Source: an uncultured Pelagibacteraceae bacterium
GTDB lineage: Bacteria; Pseudomonadota; Alphaproteobacteria; Pelagibacterales; Pelagibacteraceae
DNA length: 64,000 bases
NCBI GenBank assembly: GCA_902563575.1
Contig: CACEXV010000001.1
Span: 248,001 to 312,000, forward strand
Reading direction: 5' to 3'
This document shows positions 46,520 through 54,280 of the stretch, piece after piece. Position 1 is the stretch's first letter. Every line of letters starts with the position of its first letter. Both the position numbers and the translations under genes were made by a program. The notes beneath the pieces were generated by a model, which made no database searches, was not told the origin of the DNA, and saw nothing but the letters and a program-made list of their open reading frames with translations.

Positions 46520-47460
46520 CAATTATTTTTGTAAAAGTTTTCTTCCGCCCAATTTTTAAAACGATTTAGACCTTTGAATAAATTAACTTTTGGAGTAAAT
46601 TTTAAGTCTTTCTTTATCTTTGTTAAATCAGCATAGCAACCTAACATGTCACCGGGCGTAGATTTAGAAACTTTAATTTTAATCAAGTTTTCTTTATTAT
46701 ATACTTTACTTATGATTTGAAGAAGTTTCTTAATTGTCGTTTTTTTTCCAGTGCCAACATTATATATTTGATTATTATTATTATTATCCTTAATTGTTAA
46801 AATTAAAGCGTCCACAACATCGTCAATGTAAATTAAATCTCTAAATCTTTTTAGACTTCCATTAACTTTGATGTTTGTTTTGTTTCGTATTAAATCTAAA
46901 AATATTGAGACGATGCCTTGATCTTTTCTGGACAAATCCTGCCCGGGTCCATATACATTAAAAAACCTTAAAATGTTCCATTTTATTTTGTATTTTTCTG
47001 ATAATTTAATTAAATAGTTTTCACTTGCAAGTTTTGATAGACCATAAAAAGATTTTGGGGCACATTTTTCTTTTTCATTAATTCTAGCTTTATCTGTATC
47101 TCCATATACAGTGAAGGTTGAGGAAAAAACAATTTTATTGATTTTTTTTAACTTAGAAAAATTAACTACATTAATCGTACTCAGTAAGTTTAGCCTCAGA
47201 TCTTCTTCAGGAATATGGAATGATTTAGGACCTGATGATTGTCCAGCTAAGTGAACTAAACAATGAATATTTTTTAAATTTATTTTATTGAGTGACTTTG
47301 AATTTGTTAAATCGCATTTAATAATTTTAACATTTTTAAGTTTTTTTTCCTTTTTTTTTGAATTGTCTAAAATAATGATACTATAATTTGGCAATAATCT
47401 ATTTATTAAGCTTGTTCCAATAAAACCTAATCCACCAGTAATTATAATTTTTTTTTTCAA
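46519..47460 (-). CDS. NAD-dependent nucleotide-sugar epimerase/dehydratase
   Basis: An extended SDR enzyme of 313 residues like UDP-glucose 4-epimerases: IITGGLGFIGTSLINRLL, VHLAGQSSGPKSF, SSTFTVYGD, catalytic YGLSKLASE, FFNVYGPGQD and FRDLIYIDDVVDAL. The start is TTG, overlapping the aminotransferase stop (TTGA). The exact substrate cannot be read from sequence. It belongs to the same operon as the CMP-transferase and aldolase upstream. Confidence 0.85.
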   Translation of the reverse strand: MKKKIIITGGLGFIGTSLINRLLPNYSIIILDNSKKKEKKLKNVKIIKCDLTNSKSLNKINLKNIHCLVHLAGQSSGPKSFHIPEEDLRLNLLSTINVVNFSKLKKINKIVFSSTFTVYGDTDKARINEKEKCAPKSFYGLSKLASENYLIKLSEKYKIKWNILRFFNVYGPGQDLSRKDQGIVSIFLDLIRNKTNIKVNGSLKRFRDLIYIDDVVDALILTIKDNNNNNQIYNVGTGKKTTIKKLLQIISKVYNKENLIKIKVSKSTPGDMLGCYADLTKIKKDLKFTPKVNLFKGLNRFKNWAEENFYKNN

Positions 47461-48539
47461 CTGAATAATTTTTTCGTTTTTGCTAATCTGATTTCCTTAA
47501 TAAATCTTTGCATTAAATTTGGTGGCCCCAAACTTATATTTATGTAATTATCCCAAGGCTTAGAATAGGGTCCCTTCACATATATAAATTTTTTTCTAAG
47601 ATATTTGACTACTTTTAATGCTTCAGTGCTTTTATTAAATTTGATAAGAACATAATTTCCAAATTCAGATCTTGAGTACAATCCTATCTTTTTTAATTTT
47701 TTCTTAACAATTTTTCTTGATTTCTTTATCAGGTTACTATTTTTTTTAACAATATGATAATTGTCAAGCAAGTATTCAGCGACTGCTATACTTACTGAGC
47801 TTAATTCATGGGCTATTCTTGCTTTTGAAATTATACTCATATTAATTTTGTTAGATACCGTGTATCCTGCTCGGATGGATGGCACCCCAAATGCTTTTGA
47901 AAATGTTCTTAAAACAACTAAATTAGAAAATTTTTTAATTAATGGTACTGCAGATTTTGAGCCAAAATGAAAATATGCCTCGTCTACTACTAAAAAACAT
48001 TTCACTTTCTTGCATTTTTTTGCAAGTTTAATAATGTCTTTATAACTAATAGTATCTTCAATAGGCTGATTTGGATTAGGTAAGAATAGAATTTTTGGTT
48101 TTTTTTTAAAAAATTGATTTAAACTTTTTTGGTTGATTTTATAATCTTTATTGTAACTTATTCTAAATAACTTAAGTTTAAAAATTTTAGTGTAAACTTC
48201 ATACATTGCATATGTTGGACTTAAAACAGAAATAACATCTTTTGGTTTAGTTAATAAACTCAATAAATTTTTAATACTTCCGTCTATACCTGAGGTAATA
48301 AGTATTTGATCTTCTTTAACTTTATCAAATTTTGCTATTCTTTTGTAAAGACCTGTAATCTCTGGATAAGTACTAAAAAAACTTTTTGGTTTTTTTCTTA
48401 GTACCTGGTTAATAAAATTCTTAGGCCAAATATCAACTTTTTCATTTCTATCAAGCCTTAAACCTTTGATTAAATTTCTACCTTCAGCAACGCGTTGCCT
48501 TGTTATATTTTTAAGATGTAAATTATTTTTTATAATCAT
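47457..48539 (-). CDS. Class I/II aminotransferase, histidinol-phosphate aminotransferase-like
   Basis: A PLP enzyme of 360 residues. LRLDRNEKVDIWP at the start, the VVDEAYFHFG segment and the Schiff-base lysine region RTFSKAFGVPSIRAGY are as in HisC. In this island it lies between a KdsB-like CMP-transferase and an epimerase, so it more likely aminates a sugar-derived ketone or serves the surface glycan than histidine synthesis. No his gene is nearby. True HisC function cannot be excluded. Confidence 0.8.
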   Translation of the reverse strand: MIIKNNLHLKNITRQRVAEGRNLIKGLRLDRNEKVDIWPKNFINQVLRKKPKSFFSTYPEITGLYKRIAKFDKVKEDQILITSGIDGSIKNLLSLLTKPKDVISVLSPTYAMYEVYTKIFKLKLFRISYNKDYKINQKSLNQFFKKKPKILFLPNPNQPIEDTISYKDIIKLAKKCKKVKCFLVVDEAYFHFGSKSAVPLIKKFSNLVVLRTFSKAFGVPSIRAGYTVSNKINMSIISKARIAHELSSVSIAVAEYLLDNYHIVKKNSNLIKKSRKIVKKKLKKIGLYSRSEFGNYVLIKFNKSTEALKVVKYLRKKFIYVKGPYSKPWDNYINISLGPPNLMQRFIKEIRLAKTKKLFS

Positions 48540-48540
48540 G

Positions 48541-49275
48541 TTAAATTAAAGTTTCTACGAGCTTAAGATCTTTAATATTGTCAACTGCATGAGTAAATTT
48601 TTTAATTTTAACAAATTTAAGTTTGTAACCGTTTTCTATAACTCTTAACATGTCAATTGACTCTTCAATCTCCAATTTTGTCTCACTTAATAAACTGTAT
48701 TTAAAAAGAAAATCTCTTCTAAAAGGTATTACACAAACCTGTTTATAAAAATAATTTTTCTTAAATTTATTATAATATGGAATTACAGATCGGGAAAGGT
48801 ATATGGCATTCATTTTTTTATCATGTGTAATTTTAATTGTATTTTTATCCAATAATTCTTTCTCTGATTTTATAGGGCCAACTAAGTTTACAACATTAAT
48901 TTTTTTGTCTTTGATTAGTGCTTTAGTAGCAAGATCAATCATCTTTCCACTAACCATCGGTTCATCTCCTTGTATCATAATTACAATATCGTAATTTTTT
49001 CTTTTTTTTCTCTCTATCTTTTTTACTGCTTCACACACTCTATCTGATGCGCGTGTATGTTTTTTACTAGTCATTACAACATTTTGATTAATAGATTTTA
49101 TAAATTTTGATATAGCAATATCACAGGTAGCTACGACAATTTCGGACGCTAATTTACTTTTTTTACAATTTTCTAAAATTCTTTGAACCATCGGCTTCCC
49201 TTTTATTTTCTTAAGCGGTTTGCCAGGAAACCTTGAACTCCCCATTCGAACTGGAATTACAGCCAAAATTTTCAT
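48541..49275 (-). CDS. KdsB-like CMP-sugar (3-deoxy-ulosonate) cytidylyltransferase
   Basis: A 244-residue transferase with ILAVIPVRMGSSRFPGKPLKKIKGKPMV at the N-terminus, VVATCD, MIQGDEPMV and a C-terminal EIEESIDMLRVIENG, matching the CMP-Kdo synthetase family. Family members activate an ulosonic acid with CTP. Next to an HpcH/HpaI aldolase, the substrate may be an aldolase-made 2-keto-3-deoxy acid rather than Kdo itself; the housekeeping kdsB need not be this copy. It could also serve the NeuB product at 57374. Confidence 0.85.
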   Translation of the reverse strand: MKILAVIPVRMGSSRFPGKPLKKIKGKPMVQRILENCKKSKLASEIVVATCDIAISKFIKSINQNVVMTSKKHTRASDRVCEAVKKIERKKRKNYDIVIMIQGDEPMVSGKMIDLATKALIKDKKINVVNLVGPIKSEKELLDKNTIKITHDKKMNAIYLSRSVIPYYNKFKKNYFYKQVCVIPFRRDFLFKYSLLSETKLEIEESIDMLRVIENGYKLKFVKIKKFTHAVDNIKDLKLVETLI

Positions 49276-49279
49276 TTTA

Positions 49280-50041
49280 TCATTTATTATTATATAGCTC
49301 TTTAATTGCTTTATTTATAATAACAGTGTCGACGCTATAAGGGATAAATTTGTACCCCTGCTTTTTATAGATTTTGAGTTTTTTAAGACTTGGCTCTATC
49401 AAATGTAAACCACACGGAATACCGAATTTTTTACAGTTAGTTTTAATAAATTTTAAATTTTCCTTAAATTTTTTATTTTTAAAATTTCCTGGAATACCCA
49501 TAGAAGCTGATAAATCATATGGTCCAATTAAAATTGCATCAAGATTTTTAACCAATAATATTTTTCTCAAATTTTTAATAGCTTTTAAATTTTCAATCAT
49601 CGCTATTATCACAGGTTGAGTTTTGGATTTTAAATATTTTCCAAACTTCTTTCCAAAATTATTAGTTCTAGAAAAACCAACACCTCTTCTCCCTTTTGGT
49701 GGTAGAATACTAATATCAATTATTTTTTTTAATTCAATATCGTTGCTAATATTTGGGATTATTATCCCATCCGAACCTGTGTCTAAAACTTGACGACAAA
49801 TTTCTAAATTTTTGTTAGGCAATCTAACAAGTGAAAGTTTTTTGTTTATTTCTAAAACTCTTAATAAATTTGGCAAGGTTTCAATACTAAATATTCCGTG
49901 TTCAAAATCTAAAGTTGAACAATCAAACTTTTCGTGTGTAATAATTTCTAATAAATTTGGGTCTGCAATTTGAGACCATGAGCTAACAACAGCTCCTTTT
50001 TTTAATTTTTTTCTAAATCTATTAATAAGTTGGGAATTCAT
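49280..50041 (-). CDS. HpcH/HpaI family aldolase
   Basis: A class II pyruvate-type aldolase of 253 residues. SWSQIADPNLLEI, TLDFEHG, VRLPNKN, the IIPNI strand, catalytic/metal MIENLKAIKNL and LIGPYDLSASMGIPG are the family pattern (as in 2-keto-3-deoxyrhamnonate and 4-hydroxy-2-oxoheptanedioate aldolases). These enzymes usually split 2-keto-3-deoxy acids but are reversible. Here a synthetic role, joining pyruvate to an aldehyde to make a keto-deoxy acid for CMP activation, is an attractive inference. Confidence 0.88.
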   Translation of the reverse strand: MNSQLINRFRKKLKKGAVVSSWSQIADPNLLEIITHEKFDCSTLDFEHGIFSIETLPNLLRVLEINKKLSLVRLPNKNLEICRQVLDTGSDGIIIPNISNDIELKKIIDISILPPKGRRGVGFSRTNNFGKKFGKYLKSKTQPVIIAMIENLKAIKNLRKILLVKNLDAILIGPYDLSASMGIPGNFKNKKFKENLKFIKTNCKKFGIPCGLHLIEPSLKKLKIYKKQGYKFIPYSVDTVIINKAIKELYNNK

Positions 50042-50904
50042 TTTTTTTGTTTTTTTAAGTCTTTAACATATTCTAATATATTTTTTTTAAAATTTGATCT
50101 AAATGGAAAAATATATTTACCATTTCTTGGTTTAAATGGAGTAGGTTTTTTATCATAATGACCTTTATTTTTTAGATAAATTGAATTTTTTTTTGGTATA
50201 TTAAAAAGTTTAGAAAAAAGTGATAATAATTTATTTGAATCGATGCCGTTTTTTCCAGTTAGGATTAAGTATTTATTATCAAATTTTTTTGAAATGGATT
50301 TATAACACAACTTTACCGCATCTTTTACGTAAATATATCTTCTTACAGAATTTTTAGTCCCCCTATAAATTAGTTTTTTTCTAAAAATTATATTTTCCAA
50401 TACTTGCCTTATTCCATTATCTGGACCGGCTCTTTCACCAAAAATCGATCCAAACCGCAAAATTGTATATTTTAATTTAAATCTATTTTTGTATTCTTCA
50501 ACATAATCTTCTGCTGCTTTTTTGCTTCGTCCATAAAATCCACCTTCTTCGGTATTTGCATATATTGTACTAGCATGTATAAACTTTTTTACTTTAAATT
50601 TATTTGCTATTTCAAGCGCATTTACAGTACCTAAAATATTATATTCCACAGTTTTTATTGCCTTATCTTTTAATAAATCCATATTTGCAGCTGCAGCAAA
50701 ATTGAATATGTAATCAGACCCTTTAATAGCTTTAGCCAGTTTTTTTTTGTTTAAAATATTACCTCTCACAAATTTTTGTTTTTTTTTTAACCATGGTGAT
50801 CTTTTTAAGTCTAAAATTGTAACCTTATAATTTTTACTAATTAAATAATCTGCTAAATGTGACCCGATAAATCCGCTTCCACCTAATATGGTTATTTTTT
50901 TCAT
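50038..50904 (-). CDS. NAD-dependent nucleotide-sugar epimerase/dehydratase
   Basis: An extended SDR enzyme of 288 residues: ITILGGSGFIGSHLADYLI, FNFAAAANMDLLKD, HASTIYAN, catalytic YGRSKKAAED, LRFGSIFGERAG and VRRYIYVKDAVKLC. It overlaps the aldolase by four bases and the upstream GT-B-like gene by four, so it is the first enzyme of the epimerase-aldolase-CMP transferase-aminotransferase-epimerase block. The substrate is unknown. Confidence 0.85.
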   Translation of the reverse strand: MKKITILGGSGFIGSHLADYLISKNYKVTILDLKRSPWLKKKQKFVRGNILNKKKLAKAIKGSDYIFNFAAAANMDLLKDKAIKTVEYNILGTVNALEIANKFKVKKFIHASTIYANTEEGGFYGRSKKAAEDYVEEYKNRFKLKYTILRFGSIFGERAGPDNGIRQVLENIIFRKKLIYRGTKNSVRRYIYVKDAVKLCYKSISKKFDNKYLILTGKNGIDSNKLLSLFSKLFNIPKKNSIYLKNKGHYDKKPTPFKPRNGKYIFPFRSNFKKNILEYVKDLKKQKK

Positions 50905-52598
50905 TTTATTTTTTTAAAAAGATTTTTGATATTTACTAAATATCCTAAAAATCTTGGTTCCTTAACATATTTTTTAAAGTTTATTTTATTACTTAATTTT
51001 ATAGTCTTGATACATTGAATAAAGTCCTTCTCATTATTTAAATAATAAACTGCAGAATTTTTTTTATATGGATTCGTCTCACTATCACAGTGTTTATATC
51101 TTTTCCATCTGTCGAAAAGTATAACTGGAATTTTAGAGTTAAGAGAGTCTTCGATTACTGTTGATGAAAAGCTTACAGTCACATAGCAAATTTTGAGAGC
51201 TTTACTAATTTTTTCCGTTGAAAATGTTAAATGATTAAATTTTTTTTCAAGTAATTTGATACTTTTATATTCTGATGAGTGAGGTTTTACTACAATATCT
51301 AAATCTTCTGTTTTAGCTAAATTGTTAAGTGTTATTAAATTATCGTAAAACTCATAAAAACTTTCAATGCCATGAAAATGTGAATTTTTAAAATCACGAT
51401 TTGTCACTGCGTATAAAATTTTTTTTCTTTTAATAGAAAATAAAGATGGAGATGCAAAAATTAAATTTCCAATGTCTATAAATTTATTTTTAAAACCAAA
51501 TTTGTTTTTAAAACTATTTGCCAGATTTGACTGAGAAATTATTGTTAACTTACCATTATAGAAAAGGGTATCGGAAATGGCTTTATTGTATAATTTACCG
51601 TAAATATCGTAATACTTAGTTACAGTTCCATGAGGAATACAAAAAGATTTTATTTTATTTTTTATTCCCTTTTCAATAAAATATCCACTTAAACCTCTAC
51701 AAAAGTTTACGAAAATAAATTTAAATTCAATTCTATTATAAAGTTTATTCACTAAATGAATTTGGGAAAATAAAGAATAATGATTTCCGATTTCTTGTTC
51801 TCTAAAATAATTTAAGATATCGTTAAGTGATTTCTTATTATATTTAAACTTAATTTTGGGAATATGAAATTTTATTTTTTTTTGAACTTTATCTTTCGAC
51901 AGATATAAAAAATGAACACCTAGTAACTTATAAAAAAATTTATGTAATTTACTTATTTGAGTATCTGACTCAATTATAGGGACAATTGTTTTGTATCTAT
52001 TAAAATATAGATACAATAAAAGTCTATTAAAGTTATAACCAAGATTATTTAATAACACATATTTTCCATTTTTTAATAATTCATAATTTTTTAATTTATA
52101 ATTATAAGCTGCAGATTTTTTGATTAATAGATTATTATTAGAAAACTTTTTGACTTTAAGGTTTTTGAAAAGACTTTCTACCATAAAGGATAAAAAATAA
52201 TTATTATAAGAATATTGTTTTTCATAGCTGTGCCATCCGGACAAAAATATCTTTTCAATTTTATATTTTTTTTTTATTTCATCGATTGATTTAATAAGTA
52301 AAAACATGGAATTGAATTTAAATCTAATTAAAGATCTGTAAATTTCTTTTTGACTTTTAAACTTAAGATCTCCAAATTTCAAATTTTTTATTAATTTTTC
52401 TGAAGTAAGTATACCCTCCTTGTGAAAATTTTTTTTTAAAAGCTTTATTAATTTGAAATATCTAATGTTATTTAATTCACAATATAATTGTATTTCCAAT
52501 GTTAATGGTAAACAAATAAATTTATCTTTTTTTGTTTTGCTTAAGATAAATTTAAATTCTTCAAGTGTTTGAGCAATTAAAATATTTGATTTTATCAC
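50901..52598 (-). CDS. Large GT-B-like surface polysaccharide biosynthesis protein
   Basis: A 565-residue soluble protein. The C-terminal half carries CIPHGTVTKYY, DLDIVVKPHSSEY and TVSFSSTVIEDSLNSKIPVILFDRW, the donor-binding pattern of capsule-type glycosyl- or CDP-glycerol glycerophosphotransferases. The N-terminal half is not recognisable and unusually rich in Lys, Asn, Phe and Tyr. The start is GTG at 52598; no ATG lies near. A transferase for the sugar made by the following block is likely, but unproven. Confidence 0.62.
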   Translation of the reverse strand: MIKSNILIAQTLEEFKFILSKTKKDKFICLPLTLEIQLYCELNNIRYFKLIKLLKKNFHKEGILTSEKLIKNLKFGDLKFKSQKEIYRSLIRFKFNSMFLLIKSIDEIKKKYKIEKIFLSGWHSYEKQYSYNNYFLSFMVESLFKNLKVKKFSNNNLLIKKSAAYNYKLKNYELLKNGKYVLLNNLGYNFNRLLLYLYFNRYKTIVPIIESDTQISKLHKFFYKLLGVHFLYLSKDKVQKKIKFHIPKIKFKYNKKSLNDILNYFREQEIGNHYSLFSQIHLVNKLYNRIEFKFIFVNFCRGLSGYFIEKGIKNKIKSFCIPHGTVTKYYDIYGKLYNKAISDTLFYNGKLTIISQSNLANSFKNKFGFKNKFIDIGNLIFASPSLFSIKRKKILYAVTNRDFKNSHFHGIESFYEFYDNLITLNNLAKTEDLDIVVKPHSSEYKSIKLLEKKFNHLTFSTEKISKALKICYVTVSFSSTVIEDSLNSKIPVILFDRWKRYKHCDSETNPYKKNSAVYYLNNEKDFIQCIKTIKLSNKINFKKYVKEPRFLGYLVNIKNLFKKIK

Positions 52599-52616
52599 TT
52601 TGAAAATTAATGATTT

Positions 52617-53534
52617 TTATTTTTTTAAAACAAAAATTGATTGCAAGTTGTCTGGAAGATAACTTACTCCTTTTTCTCTTTGAAAACTTAGAAGTTGGTA
52701 GTTTTTACTATTTAACATTTTGAAAATTTTACTCTCTTCAATTTTTTTGACATTTTCCTCTATGTCGACCATAACCTTAGCTGGAAGAAATTTTGTATCT
52801 GAATTTGTTATTGATTTTATTATACTTTCCTCCGCTCCATAAGCATCTATGTAAACATGGGTGGGTACTTCTAGTTTGAATGTTTCTATAATATTTTGAT
52901 AAGTCATAAATGTGGAGTTACAATAAAAATTTTCCTCATGCACATTTTTGTCAAATTTCATAGAATGCATTCCCATTGAACTCATCGGTAATCGATTTTT
53001 TTTTTTTAAAAACTTAGTATTATAATAAAATTTTGATATTTTATCTTCATCTGAGACACCAATATTCATAGGTGTAATATTTTTTAATTTATTCAATATA
53101 ATATTATTACAAAGAGTTTTATAATTTGTAGGTTCGATTTCAAATGAGTAAACTTTTCCTTTATTTTCTAAAAACTTTGATAATAATAGAGAGCAGTATC
53201 CAGTGTTCGCACCAATCTCATAAAAAATTATTTTTTTATCATCACTTCCATTAAAATCTTTATCTTTTCTTAAATAATTTATTGGATAAGATTCAAAATT
53301 TCTAATTCTCCAATAATCCCAGTAATTATTTAATTTCACTTTAATATTGAGATCTTGATGTTTGATATTTTTAACAATATTTATATCTGTTTCAAATTCT
53401 TTAAAAAATATATTGCCGCCAAATAAAAAGACAAACCTTGAGGCTAAGTATCCAAAAAATAATTTAAGTAAATTTAGAATTTTTCCAGGAATCGAAAATC
53501 CTAGATAAATGATTTTAGCAAAAATTATGTACAT
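52617..53534 (-). CDS. FkbM family methyltransferase
   Basis: A SAM-dependent O-methyltransferase of 305 residues. A short hydrophobic N-terminus (about 1-40) is followed by FYEIGANTGYCSLLLSKFL, the SAM site (motif I EIGANTGY near 104-111), then VYSFEIEP and MNIGVSD. FkbM enzymes methylate hydroxyls, often terminal sugars of surface glycans. The N-terminal hydrophobic stretch may place it at the membrane. Confidence 0.85.
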   Translation of the reverse strand: MYIIFAKIIYLGFSIPGKILNLLKLFFGYLASRFVFLFGGNIFFKEFETDINIVKNIKHQDLNIKVKLNNYWDYWRIRNFESYPINYLRKDKDFNGSDDKKIIFYEIGANTGYCSLLLSKFLENKGKVYSFEIEPTNYKTLCNNIILNKLKNITPMNIGVSDEDKISKFYYNTKFLKKKNRLPMSSMGMHSMKFDKNVHEENFYCNSTFMTYQNIIETFKLEVPTHVYIDAYGAEESIIKSITNSDTKFLPAKVMVDIEENVKKIEESKIFKMLNSKNYQLLSFQREKGVSYLPDNLQSIFVLKK

Positions 53535-53550
53535 AAAAAGTTTTGAATTA

Positions 53551-54273
53551 TTATTTAATTGCTAAAAAACCTGAGAAACAAACATATTTAAATATATTTG
53601 TGTAGTCCTTGAAGCCAGCTCTATCTAAAAGCTCACAGTTACCTTTTGTAGAGAAGGGCTCCAATACGCCCTTTAGACTTCTGGATTTATTAAATATTTG
53701 TGATGGAGTGTAGTTGTTAGAAAGTTTAAACTCGTTATACAATGCAACGGCCAAGTCTTGGAACCTGGCATCTCTTGCTCTTACTTTTTCAAATAAAATA
53801 AATGCGCCACCCCAGTTTAGAGCTGAAAATATTTTGTTAAATAGTTTTTGCCTTTCACTAGGTCTTATAAATTGCATCGTATAGTAAGATATAATCAAAT
53901 CAGATTTTTTAAATTTAAAAGTGTTTGCATTTGTACAATGAAACTTAGTATTTTTTAATTTATTTGTTTTCTTATTAGCAAATTTGATCATATCACTTTC
54001 TATGTCTAAGCCGACGAAATTAGCTTTACTTTTTTCAATATGTCTTTTAGCAAGCATATTTGTAAGCGTTCCTGTTGAACAACCAATTTCATAACAATTT
54101 GAGTCGTTTTTTATAAAAAAATCGCTTATCTGAGTAACAAGTTTATGTCCGTCTTTAAAGTATGGTACGGATCGTGAGATATGATTATCAAATGTCTTTA
54201 CTACTTTCCCTTTAAAAGACCAACTGGAATTTCTTGCTTTAATTCCATCACCAACTTTAGATTTAATTTTCAT
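53551..54273 (-). CDS. Class I SAM-dependent methyltransferase
   Basis: A 240-residue methyltransferase with motif I CYEIGCSTGTLTNMLAKR (about 70-87), acidic FVGLDIESDMI, and LIISYYTMQFIRPSERQ. The overall pattern (WSFKG...FDNHISRSVPYF at the start) is reminiscent of CmoA, the carboxy-SAM synthase, but position in the island between asnB and fkbM argues for glycan methylation or another decoration. Confidence 0.8.
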   Translation of the reverse strand: MKIKSKVGDGIKARNSSWSFKGKVVKTFDNHISRSVPYFKDGHKLVTQISDFFIKNDSNCYEIGCSTGTLTNMLAKRHIEKSKANFVGLDIESDMIKFANKKTNKLKNTKFHCTNANTFKFKKSDLIISYYTMQFIRPSERQKLFNKIFSALNWGGAFILFEKVRARDARFQDLAVALYNEFKLSNNYTPSQIFNKSRSLKGVLEPFSTKGNCELLDRAGFKDYTNIFKYVCFSGFLAIK

Positions 54274-54280
54274 TTCAATT

